NCBI RefSeq assembly: GCF_016735615.1
Contig: NZ_JAERSF010000005.1
Location: 1 to 64,000 of the forward strand
Length of the DNA: 64,000 bases
Direction: 5' to 3'
From: Flavobacterium tagetis
GTDB lineage: Bacteria > Bacteroidota > Bacteroidia > Flavobacteriales > Flavobacteriaceae
In this document: positions 1 to 7,620 of the stretch, piece by piece
How positions within the stretch are numbered: position 1 is the first letter of the stretch
Layout: each line of letters opens with the position of its first letter
Made by a program: the position numbers and the translations under genes
Notes under the pieces: generated by a model
What the model was told of the DNA's origin: nothing
Databases searched by the model: none
Seen by the model: the letters and a program-made list of their open reading frames with translations, nothing else

Positions 1-629
1 CCTTTTTCCGCTTCTGCAATACTTTTTATCCGCTTTTTTAAATCTTTTTTCAAGTTATTTCTTAACGCACTGATAACGGATGCTTTACATTTTAAGATTT
101 TTCAGTCTTGCGTAAGGTTTTTCCTTGCATGTCCGCATTTTTGATATTTTCCTAAGGCTTGAGCTTTCCGTTTTTAGGGAATTTTCAGCTCTTCCCTCTT
201 CTTTCTGCCGATTTTCCATTCTTTTTAAGAGGCCTCTCTGTGAAAAATTTCTTCCGAAAACCGAGGCCATAGCCCCGATAGGAGCGGAAATCCTTTTGGG
301 GCCGGGGTTCGGCCCTAAAAGATTGGAGCGCATAGCGGGATTAAGCTCCTTATTAATATTAAAACTGCAATGCTGGAATTCCAGATCCCAAAACTGGATC
401 CGCTTAATTCCGATCAGCTTCACATTTTCAATTACACATCAACCATACATATATAAGTATATCTATATATACTAAATGTACTTATATATTATTATGTAAT
501 AACAAAACCCAACCAATTAGAAACCTTTCACACGAGATACATATTATATATGTCAATATAAATCGAATTTCTAAATCTTCTCTAGCGTACATTCTATATC
601 AAACATGATATCTATCTAAATCCAAATTA
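1..629. other. non-coding stretch, no convincing gene
   Basis: No reading frame here looks like a real gene. Two overlapping open frames on opposite strands (about 85-475) mostly translate a GC-richer repeat at 271-350 and have low-complexity composition. From about 430 to 600 the sequence is very AT-rich with TATA/ATAT tracts. A short leftward frame touching the window edge (below about 110) has coding-like, lysine-rich composition but no visible start codon, so I do not call it. Confidence 0.5.
271..350 (+). repeat. dispersed flavobacterial repeat, copy A
   Basis: This is a GC-richer island in AT-rich DNA. It opens with GATAGGAGCGGAAATCC and closes with GAGCGCATAGCGGGAT, and between them lies a hairpin built on GGGGCC and GGCCCT. 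The same layout (GATAG-n-AGCGG at one end, AGCG-n-ATAGC at the other, a different hairpin in the middle) recurs on the minus strand at about 24070-24176. From memory, elements with these end words are common between Flavobacterium genes; that is prior knowledge, not something shown here. Confidence 0.6.
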
Positions 630-677
630 AAAAGATAATGCCCGACGGATATTAATATCTGTCGGGCATTATCTTTT
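630..677. terminator. bidirectional hairpin terminator
   Basis: Nearly perfect palindrome: AAAAGATAATGCCCGAC pairs with GTCGGGCATTATCTTTT around a GATATTAATATC core, with a single internal mismatch. It lies just downstream of the leftward lipoprotein gene ending at 698, with T-rich flanks on both sides, so it probably terminates that gene. Confidence 0.7.
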
Positions 678-697
678 ACAAAATTAGCTAGACTAAT

Positions 698-1066
698 TTA
701 TGAGCGAAATCTAAACTTATAATTTTGTTTCAAGATTCCGACATGAAGTTTGCCATTATTATTTATATGTGCTGTCATCATAATATATTTTTCCTCGGGG
801 TACTTTACTTCAAAAGTAAAGATTTCATCTTTTGCTTTAACCTGAAGCAGGTGTAATCCATCATCTGATACTGGCAACCCTATCGTTTGATACGTAGGCA
901 ATACTTCTGTTGCCTTTAAATTAATTTCCTGAACTTTTTCTTTATCCAAATACACTTCTAGTTTTAAGTCATTCAGTTTCATGTTTGTTGGCTGTTCGAT
1001 CGAAACAACATACTTTTTACAACCGACAACGCATAAAACAATTAAGAGCAATAAAAGTTTTTTCAT
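698..1066 (-). CDS. small lipoprotein of unknown function
   Basis: Predicted lipoprotein of 122 residues. I chose the ATG at 1066, because the longer frame begins at a TTG and this ATG opens directly on a lipoprotein signal: Lys-Lys, a leucine-rich core and the lipobox VVGC with Cys16. The mature part is hydrophilic, probably beta-rich, and has no motif I recognise. A strong hairpin (630-677) follows the stop codon, so it looks like a single-gene transcript. It is probably anchored in the periplasm or exported to the outer membrane. Function unknown. Confidence 0.65.
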   Translation of the reverse strand: MKKLLLLLIVLCVVGCKKYVVSIEQPTNMKLNDLKLEVYLDKEKVQEINLKATEVLPTYQTIGLPVSDDGLHLLQVKAKDEIFTFEVKYPEEKYIMMTAHINNNGKLHVGILKQNYKFRFRS

Positions 1067-1431
1067 AAATAATGTTTTTTGCAATAGGCATTAATAGATT
1101 CGAGCTTTTTTTTAATTTTTATAAATATAGATAATTTTATTTCAATTCAGCCACAAGAAGGTCGTTTGGCAAATAGTAAAATTTAGTGAATTGATGGGTC
1201 GGAGAATTAAAAAAAAACATTTTTTTTTACTAAAAAAAAGCATAATTATGCTGATTTTATTAGGTTTAACACTTATTTTTTCTTATCTTTATAGTGTAAA
1301 CATCAGTGAATATATGCCAAAAAACAAACTCTTTAAATACCAAAATTACACTTCAAAAAATCATTCTTTTTATCACTTCAGGCATTTTATGCTTCAAAAC
1401 ACAACCGAATTTCATTTTGAAATTATTCCTT

Positions 1432-2061
1432 CTAATCTTTTTTCTGCACCAAATATAAACATGCCGAAGACACCAGAGCAATTGCTCCAACTCCAATCGT
1501 AATTATTTTGCGAGGGTATATTTTCTGAACCATTTTTTTAGAAAATAGATCTTTAAAATTCAGCATAAGATTTCTCTTTTTGGGAACTTCTTTCAACCCT
1601 TCATTTTCATTTTTCAACAAAACAGTTTTTTCTATGCTAGTATTATCAATTTCGGCAGTTATGTTCTTAACGTTGTTTTTAATTTGTTTTGCTTCTTCAA
1701 TTCTACATTTTTCATTGAACTTTTTAAAAGGACGTGGCTGAAAATCGACTATCACTGCGGCTAGATTTATGGCATCAATATTTGTTGGGTCTGTTTCACC
1801 TTTAAAGAAAGTTTCAATAGGCCTAAACTTATCTTTCTGATTCTTGAACCTATTCTTCTGAGTATAGTCAAAATCTACGCAAAGTAAATTTCTAAAAACT
1901 TTTAAATCATCTTGAGTCGGGTTGTCTTCAAAGATAAGCCAACATAAATCGCGGAGTTTTCCGCGGGAAGGGTGATACAGAAAGTCAAAGTACTCTCCCT
2001 CTTTTTCGATCTCATATTTAATTTTAATTGCCTTTTTATATTCTTCTAATGTATTGTTCAT
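1432..2061 (-). CDS. hypothetical protein with one C-terminal membrane segment
   Basis: A 209-residue protein that I do not recognise. The N-terminal half (about residues 1-115) looks globular, with conserved-looking aromatic and proline positions (FDFLYHPSRGKLRD, FQPRPFKKFNEK). It is followed by a charged linker (about 115-175) and one hydrophobic helix near residues 186-203, ending in a short basic tail. This suggests a tail-anchored inner-membrane protein with a cytoplasmic domain. Start: ATG at 2061. No partner gene is adjacent. A weak rightward frame overlaps its 3' end and is rejected. Confidence 0.65.
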   Translation of the reverse strand: MNNTLEEYKKAIKIKYEIEKEGEYFDFLYHPSRGKLRDLCWLIFEDNPTQDDLKVFRNLLCVDFDYTQKNRFKNQKDKFRPIETFFKGETDPTNIDAINLAAVIVDFQPRPFKKFNEKCRIEEAKQIKNNVKNITAEIDNTSIEKTVLLKNENEGLKEVPKKRNLMLNFKDLFSKKMVQKIYPRKIITIGVGAIALVSSACLYLVQKKD

Positions 2062-2590
2062 CTTGCTTTTTTAGAAAATTCTTTTGACTCCTTTTATTTC
2101 CATTTTTAACCAAAACTTTTTTATATGCCTTTATTTTCAACCTCTAAATTTTATCATTACAAGCAATTCAATTTCTGTTCCAAATCTATACTATTTCTAT
2201 ATTTTTTTTTAATAGTCCCCAACCAACTTTTTACAAACAATTTACATCTATTATAATAAGAGATTTGTTTAAAATTAAATAATTCAAACTAGACTTTTAA
2301 GCTTTTTTCTGGGAATTTCTGGGAATCTCAGGAAAACGCAGGAATTCCGGGAATCCCTTACCAGTTAAGGCCTAGAAGCTCCTTTACTTTGCATCAAGAA
2401 ATTAGTTCAGGTTTTGTCTGCAGACTAAAACAATAATGAAAACCAGTTCTAATTAAGAGTGTAAAAAAACTGTAAGACCGAGTTTATTCGGGAAGTATAA
2501 ATAACGTCTTACTGTTCTACACACTTCACTTCCCAAAACCAATGTTGGTATTGTCCCAAAGCCTCTGGATCATTCCGGACAGCAATACCT
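2062..2590. other. AT-rich intergenic region
   Basis: No gene is visible in about 530 bases. Around 2305-2357 the word GGGAAT or close variants recurs several times (CTGGGAATTTCTGGGAAT and similar), and a TTTACTTTGC promoter-like sequence occurs near 2383. A long hairpin (2472-2512) and a C-rich leader precede the small lipoprotein gene. The region probably holds the promoter and long 5' leader of the lipoprotein/kinase pair. Confidence 0.45.
2472..2512 (+). promoter_or_regulatory. leader hairpin upstream of lipoprotein/kinase pair
   Basis: Inverted repeat GTAAGAC ... GTCTTAC with an inner TTATT/AATAA pairing, about 105 bases before the ATG at 2618. No T-run follows directly, so it looks more like a leader structure or protein-binding dyad than a terminator. 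Role inferred from position only. Confidence 0.35.
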
Positions 2591-2617
2591 ATGTCTAATT
2601 TCTTAAAAATAAACAAA

Positions 2618-2794
2618 ATGAAAAAACTAATACTATTTATCGCTTTTGCGCTATTGTTCACGATATTTTCTTGCACTCCAGATGAGTATGAGACACAACC
2701 AGTTAAGAAAACTGAAAAAACTACCCAGCCTTCATACGCTGGAGATGCTAATCCAGATGGTCCTGGTGATTCAAAACCACCAACAAAACCATAA
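2618..2794 (+). CDS. very small lipoprotein beside sensor kinase
   Basis: A 58-residue protein. I start it at the ATG at 2618, where Lys-Lys and a hydrophobic stretch lead to lipobox IFSC with Cys19; the upstream ATG at 2591 would add nine residues before that signal. The mature part is only about 40 residues, rich in Pro, Gly, Asp and Thr (SYAGDANPDGPGDSKPPTKP), and looks disordered. It lies 58 bases before the TPR sensor kinase gene, which has its own lipobox, so the two are probably co-transcribed and may share a surface or periplasmic role. No known family recognised. Confidence 0.6.
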   Translation: MKKLILFIAFALLFTIFSCTPDEYETQPVKKTEKTTQPSYAGDANPDGPGDSKPPTKP

Positions 2795-2852
2795 ACTAAA
2801 AATATAATTTTAGTATCAAATTAATTACTATTTTCGGGGAAAGTAAATTTAT

Positions 2853-4595
2853 ATGTTACGGTCCCCGTTTTTTTATTTTATTCTACTTCTCTCACTTTTT
2901 TCCTGCAAGAAAGAAGGTCCTACTTCTTCTAAAACTGAATTGATTCGAAAAGAAGCACTTAGTCTACGAGACAGAGCAGCTAAAAATTATAAAAAAGAAA
3001 ACTTTAACACCGCTTTTTATGAATTTAACAAATCAAAGGCTCTTTTTGAAACCTTAAAAGATAGTTCCAAGATTCCCTATATACTTATTGAAATGGCGTC
3101 TATCCAACAGGTTAATGGTGACTATTACGGAAGTAAAGAAACTGTAACAGAAGGACTCATTTATGCTAAGGATAAAGATCATTTAGCCTCTATAAATATT
3201 ATCTTAGGCATAGCAGACAAAGAACTTTCTCTTTATGATGATGCCATTTATTACTATAAAAAAGCAGCAGATCAATATACAGATTCTCTTTATAAACAAT
3301 ATCCAGTACAAAATATTGCAGCTGTTTATATTCAGCAAAAAAAGTATGATAAAGCAATTGCTCTTCTAGAATCTATTTTAAAAATGAATTTTTCAAACGA
3401 TGCTTCCAATAATCAATTTAAAGCTACAATAAAAGACAATTTAGGTTACGCTTATTTTAAAAAGGGAGCAGAAGATAAAGGATTTCATTTAATGAACGAA
3501 GCACTCCAAATCAAAATTGACACTAAAGATACCTACGGAAGTATTGAAAGCTATCTACACCTTGCCGATTATTACTCTAAAAAGGACATAAAAAAATCAG
3601 ATGAAAACGCTCTTGCAGCGTATACTATTTCAACAAAACTTAATAGTGTCGATGAAAGATTAGAAGCCCTGCAAATATTAATCTCAAATGATAACAGTTC
3701 TAATACCGCAAAATACACCCAAAAGTACTTTACTCTAAACGACAGCATTATTAAAGTTCGAAATAATTTTAAAAATAAGTCCGCTAAAATTAAGTACGAC
3801 GCCAAAAAGGAAAAAGACGAAAACGAAAAACTTCGTTTAGAAAAGGCAGAGAATCAATTGTCGCTTCAAAGAGCCAAATATCTAAAAATCGTATCGGTAA
3901 TTGTTTTTGCTTTTTTAGTCATTTTAATATTCATTTTAATACGTTATTACAAGAATAAAAACAAAGCCATCGAATTTAAAACTTCATACAACACCGAAAC
4001 TCGAATTGCAAAAAAAATCCATGATGAGCTGGCAAACGACGTTTTTCAAGTTATTGCTTTTGCTGAATCCCAGCCACTATCTGTAGAAAGCACCAAAGAA
4101 AATCTGTTGCAAAAACTGGATGATATATATAGTCGCGTACGGGGAATTTCAAGAGAAAACAATAGCATCGATACTGGTGCAAATTTTACCCACAGCATAA
4201 AAGAAATGCTTTCTGCCTATAATACGCGAGAGAGAAATATCATGATTACCAATTTAGAAAACATAAATTGGGAAAATATTGATGATATTAAAAAAATCAC
4301 CATCAGCCGAATTTTACAGGAACTAATGGTAAACATGAAAAAACACAGCGGAGCAAGTATTGTTGTAATACGATTTGAAAGTGACCAAAAATCAATTTCA
4401 ATAAATTATAGGGATAATGGTAAAGGTTGCGAAAAAAGTATGGTTGTGAAAAATGGTCTTCAAAACATGTCAAATCGTGTTCTAGCTGTTAACGGTACAT
4501 TTGATATTGAAACAGAACCTGACAAAGGATTTAAAGTAAAAATATCGATGCCAGAACAAACCCAGATTAAGGTAAAAGAAAAATTCGCGTATTAA
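2853..4595 (+). CDS. TPR-containing sensor histidine kinase (orphan)
   Basis: A 580-residue two-component sensor. It begins with a lipoprotein-like signal (lipobox LFSC, Cys18), then tetratricopeptide-like helical repeats to about residue 310, a charged coiled coil (about 315-342), one membrane helix (about 343-365), and a cytoplasmic kinase of the HisKA_3/LuxR-partner type. The phospho-acceptor His390 lies in AKKIHDELANDVF; the ATPase has QELMVNMKKHS (N box) and DNGKG (G1) followed by GLQNMSNR. Kinases of this layout are usually followed by a LuxR-type response regulator. None is here: the next gene is on the other strand, so the partner must be elsewhere. The signal is inferred to be periplasmic. 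Confidence 0.85.
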   Translation: MLRSPFFYFILLLSLFSCKKEGPTSSKTELIRKEALSLRDRAAKNYKKENFNTAFYEFNKSKALFETLKDSSKIPYILIEMASIQQVNGDYYGSKETVTEGLIYAKDKDHLASINIILGIADKELSLYDDAIYYYKKAADQYTDSLYKQYPVQNIAAVYIQQKKYDKAIALLESILKMNFSNDASNNQFKATIKDNLGYAYFKKGAEDKGFHLMNEALQIKIDTKDTYGSIESYLHLADYYSKKDIKKSDENALAAYTISTKLNSVDERLEALQILISNDNSSNTAKYTQKYFTLNDSIIKVRNNFKNKSAKIKYDAKKEKDENEKLRLEKAENQLSLQRAKYLKIVSVIVFAFLVILIFILIRYYKNKNKAIEFKTSYNTETRIAKKIHDELANDVFQVIAFAESQPLSVESTKENLLQKLDDIYSRVRGISRENNSIDTGANFTHSIKEMLSAYNTRERNIMITNLENINWENIDDIKKITISRILQELMVNMKKHSGASIVVIRFESDQKSISINYRDNGKGCEKSMVVKNGLQNMSNRVLAVNGTFDIETEPDKGFKVKISMPEQTQIKVKEKFAY

Positions 4596-4599
4596 AAAA

Positions 4600-4630
4600 A
4601 CCTTTCAGTATTTATCTGAAAGGCTTTTCT
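4600..4630. terminator. hairpin terminator after kinase
   Basis: CCTTTCAG (4601-4608) pairs with CTGAAAGG (4616-4623). An A-run precedes it and TTTTCT follows, just 5 bases after the kinase stop and before the convergent nucleotidase gene. Likely bidirectional. Confidence 0.65.
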
Positions 4631-4664
4631 CTTCAAAAACGATAGTATTATAACCTTTACTAGC

Positions 4665-5198
4665 TTATAATGTTTCGTTTAAAACAGCCACCGCTTCTTT
4701 CCAGTTGTTTACTCTTAAATGGTGTGTTTTGTTTATATTATGAAAGGCAGTAAACATAATAGGCTTGCCCATACAGTAATCTAGATTTTTACAATGGTCG
4801 TCTATCAAGTAATCTGTATTGATAATTCTTTTGCTACCGCATAAAACTATATTTTCCCATTTTATAAAAGGAAAATGTTCTGCAAGCCATTCTACTTTTT
4901 CGGCAAGGGAAATTGGAAATTCTGTTGCTGCTGAAACAATAAATATTTCAAAATTCTTTTGGAGTTCCTGTAGACTTTCAACTGCATCTGGCATTACAGG
5001 TAGGTTTCTAAAAAAATTTCCTTTATTTAAAATTCCGTGCAAAAGCGCTCTTTCTTTAAAAGCTTCTTCTTCGCTTAATCCCTGAATTCCCTCTTTCGAA
5101 AGGTTCATTCCGTATTCTTTATTGTATTCTTCAATCAATTGGGATTCTATATCGGCTAGTACCCCATCCATATCGACTGCAATTGTTTTCTTTCTCAT
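4665..5198 (-). CDS. 5'(3')-deoxyribonucleotidase (HAD family)
   Basis: A 177-residue HAD-superfamily phosphatase of the NT5C type. It removes the phosphate of (deoxy)ribonucleoside 5'- or 3'-monophosphates, probably to trim dNMP pools in the cytoplasm. Motif I is DMDGVLADIE near residues 9-18 (nucleophile and acid Asp), motif II is the Ser in FIVSAAT, and the C-terminal acidic motif is DYLIDDH. Length and order fit the family. It is transcribed away from a DeoR-family regulator, and a perfect operator-like palindrome (5228-5253) lies between them, so the regulator may control it. Confidence 0.85.
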   Translation of the reverse strand: MRKKTIAVDMDGVLADIESQLIEEYNKEYGMNLSKEGIQGLSEEEAFKERALLHGILNKGNFFRNLPVMPDAVESLQELQKNFEIFIVSAATEFPISLAEKVEWLAEHFPFIKWENIVLCGSKRIINTDYLIDDHCKNLDYCMGKPIMFTAFHNINKTHHLRVNNWKEAVAVLNETL

Positions 5199-5227
5199 GA
5201 TAATTTTATTTTGCAGTAAAATTATGC

Positions 5228-5253
5228 AAAAATTGCAAAATATTGCAATTTTT
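5228..5253. promoter_or_regulatory. palindromic operator, probably DeoR-family site
   Basis: Perfect inverted repeat of 11 bases: AAAAATTGCAA (5228-5238), spacer AATA, TTGCAATTTTT (5243-5253). It sits in the 88-base gap between the divergent nucleotidase and DeoR genes. A rightward -7 element TATTTTTG occurs at 5258-5265, so the dyad would cover the -33 region of the deoR promoter. Further TTGCA words flank it. Binding by the adjacent regulator is inferred. Confidence 0.7.
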
Positions 5254-5286
5254 AACTTATTTTTGCAATATAAAACCGCAAGTAAA

Positions 5287-6036
5287 ATGAAAAAGGAAGA
5301 ACGTCAAAAAGCAATTTTAGAATATCTATCTAAAGAACACCGTGTTAGCTCTGTAGAATTAAGCGAATATCTGAGCGTTTCAGAAGATACGATCCGACGC
5401 GATTTAAAAGAACTTTCAGATCAAGGACTTTTGAAAGCGGTTCGCGGTGGTGCGGTGGCTCCTTCTCCTATTCCGCTTCACTATAGAAAAAGAGAAAAAC
5501 ACGATATCGAAAACAAAAAGATTATTGCTCAGAAAGCAATTTCTTATTTGAAAGATGGACAAGTTGTTTTTATTGATGGCGGAACCACTTCATTGGCTTT
5601 GGTGGCCAGCTTTCCTTATGATTTAAAATTGACGGTTATTACCAATAGTTTTCCCATTGCTTCATTAGTTGAAGATTTACCAAATATTGATCTAATTTTT
5701 GCAGGCGGTAAAATGTGCAAAACTTCTTTTGCAACTTCGAGTATTGAAACTATTGATTTCTTTAGGAATTTCAGAGCAGACATCTTCATTTTAGGAATCT
5801 GTAGCATTCATCATGAACGCGGTATTACGGGAATCTTATACGACGATTCTGTGCTGAAAAAAAATATGATCAAAAATTCCAACTTTGTCATTGCCCTAAG
5901 TTCTATTGAAAAAGTTGAAACTGCCGAATCTTATTTTGTGTGCCCAATAAAAGATATTGATGTTTTGGTGACCAATGTTTCTCCCGAAGATGAAATTTTA
6001 AAACCGTATAAAAATACTGGTTTGACTATTCTTTAA
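5287..6036 (+). CDS. DeoR/GlpR family transcriptional regulator
   Basis: A 249-residue regulator. The open frame extends upstream through the divergent promoter and into the nucleotidase gene, so I start at the ATG at 5287 (MKKEERQKAILEYLSKEHRV), the normal start of this family. The N-terminal winged helix has the DeoR signature VSEDTIRRDLKELSDQGLLKAVRGGAV; the C-terminal sugar-phosphate-sensing domain includes FIDGGTTS and FAGGK. Members usually repress nearby genes until a phosphorylated sugar or nucleoside product binds. The palindrome 34 bases upstream suggests autoregulation and control of the divergent nucleotidase. The true effector cannot be told from the sequence. Confidence 0.88.
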   Translation: MKKEERQKAILEYLSKEHRVSSVELSEYLSVSEDTIRRDLKELSDQGLLKAVRGGAVAPSPIPLHYRKREKHDIENKKIIAQKAISYLKDGQVVFIDGGTTSLALVASFPYDLKLTVITNSFPIASLVEDLPNIDLIFAGGKMCKTSFATSSIETIDFFRNFRADIFILGICSIHHERGITGILYDDSVLKKNMIKNSNFVIALSSIEKVETAESYFVCPIKDIDVLVTNVSPEDEILKPYKNTGLTIL

Positions 6037-6082
6037 TTTCATAACTTTGACCTAGACAATGATTTAACATTAATCTAGTGCA

Positions 6083-6892
6083 ATGGAATTCCAATATTTT
6101 CTACCATCAGAAATTCTTAAACCTTATATAAAACATTATTATATTTTTGAATCAGATTCTGATATAGAATTTCAAGATACTGTTTTTCCGAGTGGCGAAA
6201 TGGAAATGATTTTTAACCTTGGCGATGGTATTTGGGAATCATTGATTGATGAAAAATTTCATAAAACTCCAAAAATTGAATTGTGGGGACAAATAACAAA
6301 ACCGCTTGCCATAAAATCAAAAGGCAGACACACTATGCTTGGAATTCGGTTTTATACTCATTCTGCAGCTTATTTTTTTAATGACGAAATCGGAATCTTT
6401 AATGATCAGATTTTAAATTTAGAAGATGTAATTGGCAAACCCATAACAACACTCCATTTACATCTTTTGGAAACTCCAGAAATACAAAAGCGAATTGAAC
6501 TTATCGAATCATTTTTAATCAAGAAACTGATAACAAATGATAATAAGTCGCAAAAAATTCAAAAAGTGGCTCATATTCTCTCTAGTTTAGTCCAAAATCC
6601 ATCAGGAAACGACATCAACACTATTGCAGCCAAATACGGAATGACTCCTCGTTATCTTCATAAACTGGTTTTTCAGCATACAGGACTTGCCCCAAAATCC
6701 TTTAACAAAATTGTGCGTTTTCAGCGCAGTTTAAAACTTATTTCCAATAACGATTCGCCATTAACTTCTGTTGCTTACGATTCTGGCTACTTTGATCAAT
6801 CACATTTTATAAGAGATTTTAAAGCTTTTACAGGAACTACTCCTACTTCTTATTTAGAAAATCTTTCTCCAATAAATAATTTGATTATTTAA
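6083..6892 (+). CDS. AraC family transcriptional regulator
   Basis: A 269-residue regulator with an N-terminal domain of the type often annotated DUF6597 (starts FLPSEILKPYIKHYYIFE, then FPSGEMEMIFNLGD) and a C-terminal AraC double helix-turn-helix at about residues 165-265. The second helix-turn-helix has the family signature VAYDSGYFDQSHFIRDFKAF and GTTPTSYLE. It follows the DeoR gene by 46 bases on the same strand. Target and effector are not evident; the lipoprotein gene downstream is the nearest candidate. Confidence 0.85.
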   Translation: MEFQYFLPSEILKPYIKHYYIFESDSDIEFQDTVFPSGEMEMIFNLGDGIWESLIDEKFHKTPKIELWGQITKPLAIKSKGRHTMLGIRFYTHSAAYFFNDEIGIFNDQILNLEDVIGKPITTLHLHLLETPEIQKRIELIESFLIKKLITNDNKSQKIQKVAHILSSLVQNPSGNDINTIAAKYGMTPRYLHKLVFQHTGLAPKSFNKIVRFQRSLKLISNNDSPLTSVAYDSGYFDQSHFIRDFKAFTGTTPTSYLENLSPINNLII

Positions 6893-7057
6893 ATCAATAT
6901 TTAGCACTACTTCTTAGCAACTTAGAGCCTCAGAATCTTAGAATCTCAAAAAATAAAATCAGTTCCGATTTGTACAATTTAAAAGTTTTTAGTCGCAATA
7001 CCTTTAATTAAAATAATATCAATCTATTCTTTTAATTAAAAACTAAAAATTTCAATT

Positions 7058-7540
7058 ATGAAAAATTATGCTCTTGGTACGATCTTAAAACTAATTGTAT
7101 TTACCATATTATTAAACAGCTGTAATTCGGCATCAAAAAAAGAAACAGCCAATTTAGACGAAGCAAAAAAAGCAATTCAGGAAAGTAATGCTATTTATTT
7201 TGATTCATTTAAAAACAATGACCCGTCAATTTTTATAGAACGTTACGCCGATGATGCTTCAATATTACTTCCAAATGCGCCTCAAATTTATGGAAAAGAA
7301 GGTGCTGCTAAATTTTTTAGAAAAGCCTATGATGAATACGACTTAAGAGGCGGCAAATTTATTACTACAGCGGTATATGGCGATGGCGTAGAATATGTCA
7401 CCGAAGAAGGTTTGTGGCAGTCTTTAAATGCCAAAGGCGAACTTATGGATGATGGCAAATTTCTTGTTCTTTGGAAAAAAACTCCTAAAGGCTGGAAAAT
7501 GTTTAGAGATTCTTTTAGCAGTAATCGCGAAGCCAAATAA
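7058..7540 (+). CDS. lipoprotein with NTF2-like (SnoaL/DUF4440) fold
   Basis: A 160-residue protein. A lipoprotein signal ends at lipobox LNSC (Cys22), followed by a roughly 125-residue domain whose pattern (a helix with YFDSFKNNDPSIFIERYADDASILLPNAP, later GKEGAAKFFRKAY and WKKTPKGWKMFRDSFSSN) matches the NTF2-like SnoaL/DUF4440 group. These are small cone-shaped domains used as enzymes or ligand binders; no catalytic set is clear. Probably periplasmic or on the outer membrane. A bidirectional terminator follows. Confidence 0.75.
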   Translation: MKNYALGTILKLIVFTILLNSCNSASKKETANLDEAKKAIQESNAIYFDSFKNNDPSIFIERYADDASILLPNAPQIYGKEGAAKFFRKAYDEYDLRGGKFITTAVYGDGVEYVTEEGLWQSLNAKGELMDDGKFLVLWKKTPKGWKMFRDSFSSNREAK

Positions 7541-7560
7541 AATTACTTTATTAATAACCG

Positions 7561-7598
7561 AAAAAGCCTTTCAGAATTTTACTTCCAAAAGGCTTTTT
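7561..7598. terminator. bidirectional terminator between convergent genes
   Basis: AAAAAGCCTTT (7561-7571) pairs perfectly with AAAGGCTTTTT (7588-7598). It lies between the NTF2-like lipoprotein gene and the end of the leftward efflux operon. Confidence 0.8.
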
Positions 7599-7620
7599 CT
7601 CTACAAATTAATTGGCAATA

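Noticed and set aside
85-475. Two overlapping open frames on opposite strands (112 and 116 codons)
   Set aside because: They translate the dispersed repeat at 271-350 and low-complexity flanks; composition and overlap are not those of real genes.
1191-1502. 103-codon rightward frame with a hydrophobic segment
   Set aside because: It begins in poly-A/poly-T DNA, has no recognisable domain, and its end runs 71 bases into the opposite, better-supported gene at 1432-2061. A small membrane protein cannot be fully excluded.
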